From NCBI GenBank assembly GCA_016281315.1, contig JAEEIJ010000056.1, forward strand, positions 62,001 to 126,000: a stretch of DNA of 64,000 nt, read 5' to 3'. The translations under genes and the position numbers were made by a program. Source of the stretch: Bacteroidales bacterium. Lineage in GTDB: Bacteria > Bacteroidota > Bacteroidia > Bacteroidales > UBA932. The notes below the pieces were generated by a model. That model worked only from the letters and a program-made list of their open reading frames with translations, did no database searches and was not told where the DNA came from. This document shows, one piece after another, positions 8,701 through 16,885 of this stretch (positions within the stretch are counted from its first letter, which is position 1; every line of letters begins with the position of its first letter).

Positions 8701-9104
8701 AGAGCACCTCGAACTGGGTGCTCGTCAATGCCGATGAAAAGCCCTACTGGCCCCGCCGGATGTACGGCCAGGCGATGGCGGGCAAGGGGTTGGGCACCAT
8801 GAACTCGTACAACGACTACTTCCTGCAGAACGCAGCTTATCTGCGCCTGAAGAACCTCACGCTGGACTACACCTTCCCGGCGGCGATCTCCAAGAAACTG
8901 GGCGTGGAGAAACTGCGCGTTTACTTCTCGGGTGAAAACCTGCTCACCTTCTCACCCATCTACCGGCACACCTCGATGTTCGACCCCGAGGTTATCGGCA
9001 AGGGGGACTCCGACTTCGGCAACGCCACTTCCACCAGTATGGGCGACGGCGCCAGCTATCCTATGCTGAAATCCTACACCCTGGGCATCAACGTAACATT
9101 CTAG
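5757..9104 (+). CDS. SusC/RagA-family TonB-dependent outer-membrane transporter (PUL1)
   Basis: A 1115-residue beta-barrel that imports oligosaccharides across the outer membrane. After a signal peptide (cleavage near VASAQ) comes a carboxypeptidase-regulatory-like domain (LRVSGKVTEASTGEPIPGAA...CIGYQDLEKA, about 27-95). A TonB-box-like stretch follows (MLEETVVVGYGTLKKSQLVG), then the plug (LIDGVEGELASVNPEDIESV, VLKDASSAAIYGSRAAYGV) and the barrel, ending in aromatic sequence (YTLGINVTF) typical of outer-membrane barrels. Its SusD partner starts 4 bases after the stop. First gene of the PUL1 operon. Confidence 0.95.
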   Translation: MIHSSKLAAALAFLFITIGTVASAQSLRVSGKVTEASTGEPIPGAAVMVRQGSGGAITDASGVYSITVAPDAVLVCSCIGYQDLEKAVAGQAKLDFALEEDAQMLEETVVVGYGTLKKSQLVGSVEQISGETLEGRTNANVTRTLQGQVPGLSIFVSDGKPTHGGSVYIRGGATNYVMKKNLSSKDLQEYSIGQGGSALVLIDGVEGELASVNPEDIESVSVLKDASSAAIYGSRAAYGVILITTKKANAEKITVSYNGAFSLNRRTVLWEDHIISDGLEFTRNFYDFWLGKTETSQTAGSAPSKMNTYNIPSDYLERFEARRAAGNYDVYDLTDAGDYLYYGSVNYFELFYKRYNTTRTHSLSVNGSSGKMSYSLSGRYYTQDGIYKIGNEDYNQYNLRSKVSLKLRDWLSLDNNTYFYRTGYIQPVFAKSSDHVGSQVQQIAVIGLPVLPPVNEDGTYTLGGAASGYAAFAEGNSAQESTTTSVITTTGLNVEPIKGILKFRADFSYKFTAKNTERYVAPTPQSLSPGRITYYVTAADSYKKEYHYETNHISANVVGTYTPNLGPNHKLNVVAGWNLEDQRYDVETIQRLGMIRPGLTSFEMFDGSEIELKEYDSNWCTIGSFARANYTLLNRYIVEASLRYDLNSRFPRNQRGGWFPSASAGWRVSEEPWMQGLKGVVDNLKIRGNWGSLGNGAISPYSFLETMGVATSSVIFDGGFVNTAGMPSLVPDSLTWEKITTWDIGLDVDLLKNRLSFSGDYYVRYTDDMYSSGPELPAILGAATPKGNYGQLTTRGWELTLSWRDAFKLGGKDFTYSVKGSLWDSRTWVTRFYNETHNIFGFYEGKEIGELWGFRTDGLFASNEEAKNWYPDKFHDLQNPGAPYAGDMKFLDLDGSKEITAGAGTLESHGDLDRIGNIMPRYQYGVNVDMKWNGIGLSLFFQGIGHRDWYPSEGSSLFWGGYERAYNFALKDQQTDRAILDKSTSNWVLVNADEKPYWPRRMYGQAMAGKGLGTMNSYNDYFLQNAAYLRLKNLTLDYTFPAAISKKLGVEKLRVYFSGENLLTFSPIYRHTSMFDPEVIGKGDSDFGNATSTSMGDGASYPMLKSYTLGINVTF

Positions 9105-9108
9105 GCAT

Positions 9109-10935
9109 ATGAAAAGAATTGCTTACCTCTTAGCGGCGCTGGCCATCCTTCCAGCCTGCCAGAATATGCTGGAGAAGAACCCGGCCAACAAGTTTGCGGC
9201 CGATACCTTCTTCGAGAGTGAAACGGATCTGAGGCTGTATGCCAACGGCCTCATCAATGCCGCCCTTCCCGACGCCACGGATATGGCCCTGGGCGAGGAC
9301 CGCTACACGGACCTGTGTATGACCAAGTCGTCCAAGGAGTTCTATTGGGGCACCTATTCGGCTTCCAAGGCCGATAACTGGACCACCAGCACCTGGAGTT
9401 TCCCGCGCCGGGTGGCCTATATGCTGGAGAATATGCCCCGCTGCAAGGGGAAAGTCTCCGATGAACTCTACAACCATTATGAGGGCGTGGCCCGCTTCTG
9501 GAGGGCCTGGATCACGATGAAACGCGTGAAAGTCTTCGGCGACTGCTATTTCATCGACAAAGTGATTCAGCCCACCGATACCGAAACCCTTTACGGCCCC
9601 CGGCAGGACCGCGAAGAGATCTTCCACAAGATTGCGGAGGACCTCAAGTTCGCCTGCGAGCACTGCCTCACTTCCGGCCAGGGAATCTCCTCCGACGGCC
9701 GCGTGTACGTGAACAGGTATGTGGCCCTTTCCTTCGCCTCCCGCATCTTCCTGTATGAGGGAAGCTACCGCAAGTATCACACGGCCAATCCTTCTACCGG
9801 CAGGCCCTGGAACGGGAACTACGAGAGTGCGGAGTATCTTTTCAAGCTGGCCGAAAAATACGCGAAAGAGCTGGTGGACGACCCCGCCAAACCCTTCTCC
9901 CTGGTGGAGGATTACAGGAGCCTCTTCACCTCTGCCGTCCTGCCTAAGGAGGAAGTGATCTGGGGCCGGACCTATTCCGACGAACTGAGCGAAAAGCACG
10001 GCGTCACCTATAAATACTGTTCCACCACTTCGTCCCTGCTGTATTCCCCCACCAAGGAGTACATCCGGATGTTCCTGAAGACGGACGGCAGCCTGGCCGA
10101 TCCCGCCGTGAGCGTGACGCAGGAGTTTGAGGGCCGCGATAAACGCCTCACCGCCAGCGTATTGGCTCCCGGACGCCAGATTCGCAAGAACGGGGCCGAT
10201 GTGGAAATGGTTCCCAACTGGACCTGGACTTGCGGCGGCTACGAGTGGATCAAGTGGGTGCAGCTGGAGGATGTCCCGATGAGCGCCGACAACAAATCCT
10301 ACAACTCGGTGCCCATCATGCGCTATGCCGAGGTCCTGCTGAACTACGCTGAGGCGGCCGAGGAACTGGGAAACATGGACGAGGCGCTGTGGAACAAGAC
10401 CATCGGTGCTCTCCGCAGGCGGGCCGGTGTCGCGAACATCTACCCCGGATCGGGGAATTATGTGGCCGATGACTGGTTGCGCGATTACTATACGCAGGAT
10501 GTTCTGCATCCTTCAGCCCTCAGCAACAATATGCTGGAAATCCGCCGCGAGCGCGTCACGGAACTGATGCTGGAAGGCCAGAGCCGTTACGACGACCTGA
10601 TGCGCTGGCACCTGGGCGATCTGATCGAGCGCCGTTACCAGCACAAGGGCTGGTGCGGCATCTACATTACCCAGGACGAGGCCACTAACGGCTTCCAGTG
10701 GGGGAATACCGGCGTTACCTTCAAGGTGTCCAAGACCCAGAAGAGCAGCGAGACCTGCTACAAAATCACCGGGGACGCCGACGGTGCCTGGAGCCTCTCT
10801 CAGGGGAGCTACGGCTACCTCATCTACAATTATCGGCTGAAGTGGGACGATATGCTGTACACGCATCCCATCCCGCAGTCGGCCCTGAACGTGAACCCCG
10901 CCCTCGGCCAGAACGAGGGGTGGCAATGGAATTAA
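9109..10935 (+). CDS. SusD/RagB-family glycan-binding lipoprotein (PUL1)
   Basis: A 608-residue surface lipoprotein that caps the SusC barrel and binds the substrate. The lipobox is in LAILPACQNM (Cys17). Typical SusD features: an N-terminal DTFFESETDLRLYANGLINA, TPR-like helices (VARFWRAWITMKRVKVFGDC), and the C-terminal signature (PIMRYAEVLLNYAEAAEELG; ALRRRAGV; IRRERVTELMLEGQSRYDDL). It follows SusC by 4 bases, so expression is coupled. Confidence 0.94.
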   Translation: MKRIAYLLAALAILPACQNMLEKNPANKFAADTFFESETDLRLYANGLINAALPDATDMALGEDRYTDLCMTKSSKEFYWGTYSASKADNWTTSTWSFPRRVAYMLENMPRCKGKVSDELYNHYEGVARFWRAWITMKRVKVFGDCYFIDKVIQPTDTETLYGPRQDREEIFHKIAEDLKFACEHCLTSGQGISSDGRVYVNRYVALSFASRIFLYEGSYRKYHTANPSTGRPWNGNYESAEYLFKLAEKYAKELVDDPAKPFSLVEDYRSLFTSAVLPKEEVIWGRTYSDELSEKHGVTYKYCSTTSSLLYSPTKEYIRMFLKTDGSLADPAVSVTQEFEGRDKRLTASVLAPGRQIRKNGADVEMVPNWTWTCGGYEWIKWVQLEDVPMSADNKSYNSVPIMRYAEVLLNYAEAAEELGNMDEALWNKTIGALRRRAGVANIYPGSGNYVADDWLRDYYTQDVLHPSALSNNMLEIRRERVTELMLEGQSRYDDLMRWHLGDLIERRYQHKGWCGIYITQDEATNGFQWGNTGVTFKVSKTQKSSETCYKITGDADGAWSLSQGSYGYLIYNYRLKWDDMLYTHPIPQSALNVNPALGQNEGWQWN

Positions 10936-10954
10936 CACTTAAAACCATAACACT

Positions 10955-12568
10955 ATGAAATGCAAGTATTTGTTCGCGGCACTGGCCGCCGTCGCCGCTC
11001 TCGCGGCCTGTAAGCAGGACCCGCAGCCCGGCCCCGCCGATGCCGACATCAAGGTGAGCCCCAATAAGCTGGAAGCCACCTGGGAACAGAAAGTCTCCGA
11101 ATTCTCCATTACGGCCAACTGCAGCTGGACCGTCTCCAAGACCGACACCGAAGGCTCGGCGGTGGACTGGGTCCAGTGCGACAAGTCTCAGGGAAGCGGG
11201 AACGCCACGCTGGGCGTGCGCGTGCTCCAGAACCCCACCGGGGAAGCCCGTTCGGCCACCGTTACCATTTTCAACGGAGACGTAAAGGCGTTCATCGCCG
11301 TCTCCCAGCAGGCCAATCCTGACCCCGACCCGGATCCGGACCCGAAGCCGAAACTGCTGGAACTGGAATTCCTCTTTGCTTCCACGCAGGCCCCGTCCGG
11401 TGCTATGACAGACTGGCCCACCACCAACGACGACTCCTGGGCCGCCCTGAAGAACTGTGACTCCGGCTGCGCCACCGACAACGGGGGAGAGGCCGTGGCT
11501 ACGAACTCCCACAGGCGGGCACAGGTAACCTATATGCTCAATGGTACCGGCTATGACTTTACGCTGGCCGATCCCAACGGCGCCGAGAAACACAACATCC
11601 GTCTGGATACCAAGGGCGTCTACGTGGGCACGCTGCGTTTCTTCGGCCTGCCTGCCATCGAAGGCAAGAAACTGGTGAAAGTGGAGATGGTCCAGGGCGC
11701 CAGCAACAAGAATCCCGAGACGTTCTTCCGCAATGTGGGCATAGCGAAATGGGTCCTTCATAAGGATGTTCCGGTGGACCAGCGTCAGTATGTAGACGGT
11801 GGCGAGCCTCAGAACCAGGCGGTCACCGAAGAAGGGACTGTCTATACCTACGAACTTTCCGGTACGGCACCCAATACCGTGTACTGGATGGATGCTTCCA
11901 CGAATGCAAGCATCATCGTGTTCCTGAAGCTCTCCTATGCCGATGCCACCGGCGATGAGGAACCGCTGGGGCCCGAACCGGCCGATCCCACTCCCGATCC
12001 GGAGCCCGATCCCGACCCGGAACCGGATCCGGATCCGGACGCCGTAACCTACACGTTCGATTTCACCGGTGAGCCGCAGGAAGGCTGGCCCACCGCCAAA
12101 CAGGAAAGCGGTCATAATCCCGGTGTGGGCACAGAGCATACCTATGTGCTGGACGGCAAGTCCTTCAAGTTTGTCCTGGCCGACTGCGGCACGGCCGGTG
12201 CGGGCCAGGTCTTCTGGGTAGCCCCCGCAGATGAAAAGCCGGGCTACCTGGCCCTCAACGCCCAGTACCGTTACCTGGGTCTTCCGGCCCTCTCCGGCTA
12301 TACCCTGGCCAAGGTGGAATGCCACAATGTGAAATTGTCTACGACGGCCCCGAAGATGGGGATCACTTCTTCCATCAGCCAGACGGCCGCCCATCCGGCC
12401 AATGACGCCTATGTGAGCGGCGGCGCGCTGCAGACCTGGGATGCCAATGGCGGAGGAACCTATACCTACACGCTCAGCGGTCTCTCGGCCAACACCATGT
12501 ACTATCTGTACGGTTATGCCAAGGGTGCCATTGACATCCTGAAGCTCACCTACAACCCTGTTAAGTAA
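10955..12568 (+). CDS. BACON-containing surface glycan-binding lipoprotein with two copies of a C-terminal beta domain
   Basis: A 537-residue lipoprotein (Cys19 in ALAACKQD) in the position usually held by the surface glycan-binding protein after SusC/D. Residues about 30-120 form a BACON domain (SANCSWTVSK-like NCSWTVSKT, FIAVSQQANP). An Asp-Pro linker (PDPDPDPDPKPK) leads to domain A (about 135-325), a second Asp-Pro/Glu-Pro linker (about 333-355), then domain B (about 358-537). A and B share GWPT or DWPT starts, FTLADP/FVLADC, RFFGLPAIEGKKL/RYLGLPALSGYTL, a YELSGTAPNTVYW/YTLSGLSANTMYY strand and a final LKLSY/LKLTY. The same domain ends the lipoprotein at 16886. Ligand binding is inferred from position and architecture. 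Confidence 0.8.
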   Translation: MKCKYLFAALAAVAALAACKQDPQPGPADADIKVSPNKLEATWEQKVSEFSITANCSWTVSKTDTEGSAVDWVQCDKSQGSGNATLGVRVLQNPTGEARSATVTIFNGDVKAFIAVSQQANPDPDPDPDPKPKLLELEFLFASTQAPSGAMTDWPTTNDDSWAALKNCDSGCATDNGGEAVATNSHRRAQVTYMLNGTGYDFTLADPNGAEKHNIRLDTKGVYVGTLRFFGLPAIEGKKLVKVEMVQGASNKNPETFFRNVGIAKWVLHKDVPVDQRQYVDGGEPQNQAVTEEGTVYTYELSGTAPNTVYWMDASTNASIIVFLKLSYADATGDEEPLGPEPADPTPDPEPDPDPEPDPDPDAVTYTFDFTGEPQEGWPTAKQESGHNPGVGTEHTYVLDGKSFKFVLADCGTAGAGQVFWVAPADEKPGYLALNAQYRYLGLPALSGYTLAKVECHNVKLSTTAPKMGITSSISQTAAHPANDAYVSGGALQTWDANGGGTYTYTLSGLSANTMYYLYGYAKGAIDILKLTYNPVK

Positions 12569-12571
12569 GAG

Positions 12572-13738
12572 ATGCGTCAGGCCTATAAGACGTTGCTTCT
12601 CCTTGTGGCGGGAGTCCTGCTGGGCTCCTGCCAGGAGAAGGACGGGCCCGTGGAAAGCATCTCCGTCACGCCGGTTTCCCAGGAGGTGGAGGCCGCGCAG
12701 TCCTTCGTGGATATCGCGGTGACGGCCAATGCCCGCTGGACGCTCAGCCTGAACCAGCCCTGGCTGGAGCCCGGCCGCACCGGCGGGAACGGCGATGCGG
12801 CCTTAAGCGTCCGCGTCTTCGAAAACAAGTCCACGGAGCCGCGGGAGGCCCTTCTTACCTTCACCACGGCGGGCGGCGCCAAGGCCGAATTCACCCTCAG
12901 CCAGAAGGGAAAGGAAGGCGGGGAGCCGGAGGGAACCGTGTTGCGCCTGGGTACCTATAACCTCAGGATGCACCACCTGGACAAGGAAGGGGACAATGTC
13001 TGGGACATCCGCAAAGGACGGCTCAAATCCTCCATCCTCGCCTGTGATTTCGACGTTTTCGGCATCCAGGAGGTAAGCTCCGTGATGCAGACCTGGCTCA
13101 ATTCCGAGCTCACGTCCCGCTACGCCTTCAAGTATTTCAGCCCCTATTCCCAGAGCGGGAGCGGGGACCGTGCCCAGGGCATCGCCTATAAGAAAGACGC
13201 CTTCACGCTGAGCGAGTGGCATTTCTTCTGGGCCACGGACACGCCGGACACGATGTCGGAGAACGACACTGGATCGGAGGGTACTTTCAAGCGGGGCGGG
13301 TGCTGCTGCGTGCTCACGCACAAAGCCTCCGGCAAGAAGATTTTCTTTATGAATAACCACGGTTGCCTGAACGCGGAGAGCAATAAGGCCAGCGCCCCGG
13401 CCTATATCGCACAGGAAAAACGCTACAATTCCGCCGGTCTTCCGTCCTTCTTCGTGGGCGATATGAACGCCCGCGAGTCCACGGAGGCGGGATCGGTCTA
13501 CGTGACCTACACCGGCTGGTGGCAGGATCCGTTCAAGGTGCTGCCTTCCGGTTCCCGGCAGGGCCCTGCCGCCACCTACAACGGGTACGCCTCCGTGAAC
13601 GGAAAAAGCAGGCTGGACTATGTGTTCTTCCGCGGCGAGGGTGTCACTCCCAAATTCTACTGTTGCGACAATACGCTGTACGGCGGATTGTACGCATCGG
13701 ACCATTTCCCCGTATGGGTTGAATATTCCATTCAATGA
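12572..13738 (+). CDS. BACON-EEP lipoprotein (endonuclease/exonuclease/phosphatase fold)
   Basis: A 388-residue lipoprotein (Cys20 in LLGSCQEKD). Residues about 27-115 are a BACON domain (TANARWTLSLNQPWLEPG, FTLSQKGKEGG), and about 122-388 an EEP domain. All usual metal and catalytic motifs are present: GTYNLRM (Asn), FGIQEVSS (Glu), NNHGCLN (His), VGDMNARE (Asp, Asn), DYVFF and SDHFPVW (Asp-His). EEP enzymes cleave phosphodiesters or phosphomonoesters with Mg2+. Being anchored and joined to BACON, it probably acts on the PUL1 glycan at the cell surface, but a secreted nuclease cannot be excluded. It begins 3 bases after the previous stop and its end overlaps the next gene by 4. Confidence 0.85.
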   Translation: MRQAYKTLLLLVAGVLLGSCQEKDGPVESISVTPVSQEVEAAQSFVDIAVTANARWTLSLNQPWLEPGRTGGNGDAALSVRVFENKSTEPREALLTFTTAGGAKAEFTLSQKGKEGGEPEGTVLRLGTYNLRMHHLDKEGDNVWDIRKGRLKSSILACDFDVFGIQEVSSVMQTWLNSELTSRYAFKYFSPYSQSGSGDRAQGIAYKKDAFTLSEWHFFWATDTPDTMSENDTGSEGTFKRGGCCCVLTHKASGKKIFFMNNHGCLNAESNKASAPAYIAQEKRYNSAGLPSFFVGDMNARESTEAGSVYVTYTGWWQDPFKVLPSGSRQGPAATYNGYASVNGKSRLDYVFFRGEGVTPKFYCCDNTLYGGLYASDHFPVWVEYSIQ

Positions 13739-16701
13739 AGTTTAAAAAGATAATATGGGCGCTCTGTGCTGCCATTCTGGCCGCCTGCGGGAGCCGGGGA
13801 GAGGCCTCTCCGGCGCAGCCGCTGCCGGAGGGCTCCCTGCGCCTGGAGAATGAGAAGATCGCCGTCGCCATCGGCCCGGACGGGTCGCTCCTTTCCCTGC
13901 GGAATGTGAGCACCGGCCAGGACTATGCCTCCGGCGGCCTGCTGTGGCGGCTCTATTACGACGCACCCTATGAGAAGGAAATCCAGATCCTGGGCTCGGA
14001 GCAGGAGCCTCAGCTGAGCCTGGAAGGAAATACCATTCTCCTCCATTACGCCTCCCTCAAGGCGCACGGCCGCGAGCTGGATATGAAGATAACCTTGCGC
14101 GTGACGCTGGAGGATGACCAGGTCCGATTCGGATCTGCTCTGGAAAACCATGAGGCGCACACCGTCATCCGCGAATTCCATTATCCGCTGGTCCATGGCG
14201 CCCGTCTGCCGGAAGACCACAAACTGTTCACCGCCGAGGCCGGCGGCAAGCTTTTCGCCCATCCCGTGACGGTCCTGAGCAGGACGCAGGCCTCGCCCTA
14301 CAAGCGTCCGGAGCAGATTTTCCGTCAGCGGGACGTTAAGTACGGCGCCAAGGTGTTTATGAACTGCTTCGGCCTGTTCGGCAAGGATCAGGGCCTGTAC
14401 TTCGGCTCGCACGACGAGACGTTCCAGGACACCTGGCACGGCCTCCGCGTGTATAGGGATGAAGCGGGCCGATACAGCGTGCCGGAATTCGGCTTCTTCA
14501 AGTATCCGCACTGCTTTGACGGCGAGAGCTGGAGCTGCGATGCGAACGTGATTGCTCCTTATTCCGGGACCTGGCACGTGGCTTCCGGCCTGTACCGCCG
14601 CTGGGTGAATACCTGGTGGGACCACAGGGAGACCCCGCAGTGGGTGCGGGAGATGAAGAGCTGGCAGCGCGTCATTTTCAAGCACCAGTACGGAGAGTAC
14701 CTGTTCAAGTATCCCGATATGAACGGAGTGGTGAGCCAGGCCGGGGAGAGCGTGGGCTGCAATGCCCTCTTCTTATTCGGCTGGTGGGACGAAGGGATGG
14801 ACCACGGCAATCCGGACTACAGCCCGGATGAAAGCCAGGGCGGAGACGCCGCCCTCAAGGAGCAGATCGCCCGGTATCAGGCCCGTGGCAATCATCTTCT
14901 GCTCTACTATAACGGCAAGCTCATCGACCGCGAAAGCCGTTTCTATCAGAGCGGTCAGGGGCCGAAGCTATGCCGCCACGACAATACGGGTTCGGAGATT
15001 CTGGAGCGCTACAAATTCACCGGCCAGGGTACCTGGCTGGGCGAATACGACCAGCGCACCTTCGCCATCGCCACCATGATGGACCCCACCTGGAACGAGG
15101 TGCTCTTCCGCCTGCAGGACCGCGCCCACGAACTGGGCGCCCACAGCGTCTTCTATGACCAGCTGGGCTATGTGGAGAGTGAAAGCGCCGATTGGGACAC
15201 CTCCCGGGAATATCCCGTTCCCGACGTCTATGGCATCCTCAAGCGCGCCCAATGCCTGAAACTGCTTCGCGACCGTTATGCGACCTCCGATCCGGACTTC
15301 GCCCTGGGGGCGGAAGGAACGGTGGACGCCTTGGCGCAGTACTGCGACTATACGCACGGCTATCCCGCCAACGACGGCCCCGAGCGCTGGATCAACTTCT
15401 TCCGCTATACTTTCCCGGAACTGATCTTTACGGACAGGGGTCTTCGCGACGACGTGGATGTACCCCGGCACGTGAACAACACCGTCCTGGACGGCCAGCG
15501 TAACGATATCGAGATCTTCCGCTGCCGCGGCATCATCTCCGAAGCGCCCGTCTACCAGGCCTATCTGGCCCAGGCCAACGCCATCAAGGAGAAGTACAAG
15601 GACTGTCTCCTGCTGGGCCGCTACAACGACGTCTTCGGCTTCACCTGCTCCAATGACAGGCTGGACGCCCGTTCCTTCCTTAGTGAAGACGGCGGCCGCC
15701 TGGCCGTGGTGGTGGCCCATCAGCAGACGGATGAACCCGGTCGCCTGAAAGGCCGCATCGAGGTGCCCGGCTACTGCTTCCTGGAGGCATCCGTGACCGG
15801 AAACGGAAAGGCCGATGGTACGAAAGTGTCCCTGGGACAGTACGATATGGCCGTGCTGCTTTTCGAAAAAAGCGCCGATGACGTGCGGATCGGCACCTAC
15901 AATCTCCGCCGGGTGAAACTGGACAAGGACAGCCCCGTGAACAACTGGACGCTCCGGCAGCCCCGCCTCATCGCCTCCTTCCTGGACAATCAGTTCGACC
16001 TCTGCGGCGTGCAGGAAGTGGATGCCGCCGAGCAGGAAAGCATCCCCCGCCTCCTGGCGGAACAGGGGCTCGAATACGGCAGCCATTTCTTTAATCCCTA
16101 TGCCGATGACGGCGTGGGAAGCAAGGCCCACGGCCTGCTGTGGCGGAAAGACCGCTTCACCCCGGTAGGAGAGCCGCACCATTTCTGGATTTCGGATCCG
16201 CCGGATCTCAAACAGAAAAACGACACGGTCCCGTCCCTGAAGAAGAACTTCATCCGCGGCGGCTTCTGCCTCATACTGGAAGAGAAGGGAGGACGGCGAT
16301 TGTTCGTGATGGTGACCCACGCCCCGCTCAATAAGGAGCAGCACGCGCAGAACGCGCACATTTTCCGGGAGATGGAGAAAAGGTACAATCCGCATGGGTA
16401 TCCCTCTTTCCTTCTGGGCGACATGAACGCCAATGAAGACACGGCGGCCAGTGCCGTTTATCGCAGTTACTGGACGGACGCCTATCACGCGTTCGACGGC
16501 AATCCCGCAGCCCGTCAGGGGCCTGAGGGCAGTTTCAACGCCTGGCGCATGAGCTCGCCGCCCAGGGCCCGCCGCATCGATTTCATCTACTATCGGGGGA
16601 AGGGCGTCGTGCCGCTTTCCTACCGCTGCAACAACCGCCTCTACGACGGGGGCTATCCATCGGATCATTTCCCTGTTTATACGGATTTCAGGATCGAATA
16701 A
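13735..16701 (+). CDS. DUF6259-like large glycoside-hydrolase-type domain fused to a C-terminal EEP domain
   Basis: A 988-residue lipoprotein (Cys18 in AILAACGSRG). Residues about 30-710 resemble the DUF6259 family: an N-terminal beta-sandwich (LRLENEKIAVAIGPDGSL), then a barrel-like region with HSVFYDQLGYVES and FALGAEGTVDALAQY. From about residue 715 a complete EEP domain follows: RIGTYNLRR, CGVQEVDA, THAPLNKE, LGDMNANED, DFIYYRG, SDHFPVYTDF. Fusion of a probable glycosidase to a phosphodiesterase-type domain suggests one enzyme that cuts sugar and phosphate links of the same polymer; this is inference. ATGA overlap with the gene before. The DUF6259 assignment is moderate, the EEP assignment firm. 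Confidence 0.78.
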   Translation: MKFKKIIWALCAAILAACGSRGEASPAQPLPEGSLRLENEKIAVAIGPDGSLLSLRNVSTGQDYASGGLLWRLYYDAPYEKEIQILGSEQEPQLSLEGNTILLHYASLKAHGRELDMKITLRVTLEDDQVRFGSALENHEAHTVIREFHYPLVHGARLPEDHKLFTAEAGGKLFAHPVTVLSRTQASPYKRPEQIFRQRDVKYGAKVFMNCFGLFGKDQGLYFGSHDETFQDTWHGLRVYRDEAGRYSVPEFGFFKYPHCFDGESWSCDANVIAPYSGTWHVASGLYRRWVNTWWDHRETPQWVREMKSWQRVIFKHQYGEYLFKYPDMNGVVSQAGESVGCNALFLFGWWDEGMDHGNPDYSPDESQGGDAALKEQIARYQARGNHLLLYYNGKLIDRESRFYQSGQGPKLCRHDNTGSEILERYKFTGQGTWLGEYDQRTFAIATMMDPTWNEVLFRLQDRAHELGAHSVFYDQLGYVESESADWDTSREYPVPDVYGILKRAQCLKLLRDRYATSDPDFALGAEGTVDALAQYCDYTHGYPANDGPERWINFFRYTFPELIFTDRGLRDDVDVPRHVNNTVLDGQRNDIEIFRCRGIISEAPVYQAYLAQANAIKEKYKDCLLLGRYNDVFGFTCSNDRLDARSFLSEDGGRLAVVVAHQQTDEPGRLKGRIEVPGYCFLEASVTGNGKADGTKVSLGQYDMAVLLFEKSADDVRIGTYNLRRVKLDKDSPVNNWTLRQPRLIASFLDNQFDLCGVQEVDAAEQESIPRLLAEQGLEYGSHFFNPYADDGVGSKAHGLLWRKDRFTPVGEPHHFWISDPPDLKQKNDTVPSLKKNFIRGGFCLILEEKGGRRLFVMVTHAPLNKEQHAQNAHIFREMEKRYNPHGYPSFLLGDMNANEDTAASAVYRSYWTDAYHAFDGNPAARQGPEGSFNAWRMSSPPRARRIDFIYYRGKGVVPLSYRCNNRLYDGGYPSDHFPVYTDFRIE

Positions 16702-16719
16702 AACAACCTAAATAACGTT

Positions 16720-16872
16720 ATGAAATACAACGATTTAACCTGGCCGGGGAAGATGCCGTACCGCACCCCGGTTTCGGAAGCGCTTGTGCTGCAGGCGGAA
16801 TCTTTCCTCTGCGCCAGCGACAAGGGCGGCACCACCGAAGAGTGGGAAGAGTATGATTTGTCAACGCTTTAA
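16720..16872 (+). CDS. Small ORF A, 50 residues, family with conserved YxxP...E-x2-LCAS core
   Basis: Found by reading the gap before the next lipoprotein. It encodes 50 residues with no signal peptide. Key parts: YRTPVSEALVLQAESFLCAS (residues 14-33) and a C-terminal stretch with TTEEWEEYDLS. It aligns with the small ORFs at 25844, 30953 and 32445 over Y-x-x-P-x-S/C-Q/E...E-G/S-x-L/V-C-A/G-S, and like them it lies directly before a fimbrillin-like lipoprotein gene. It has a single Cys (residue 31) and a Trp near the end. The function is unknown to me. Four-fold recurrence with the same neighbour argues that it is real. Confidence 0.7.
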   Translation: MKYNDLTWPGKMPYRTPVSEALVLQAESFLCASDKGGTTEEWEEYDLSTL

Positions 16873-16885
16873 AAGGATGGAGACT

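Noticed and set aside
11320..12045. Tandem repeat or CRISPR-like array in the GACCCGGATCC-type sequence
   Set aside because: These are two short Asp-Pro/Glu-Pro linkers inside one coding frame, with no spacers.
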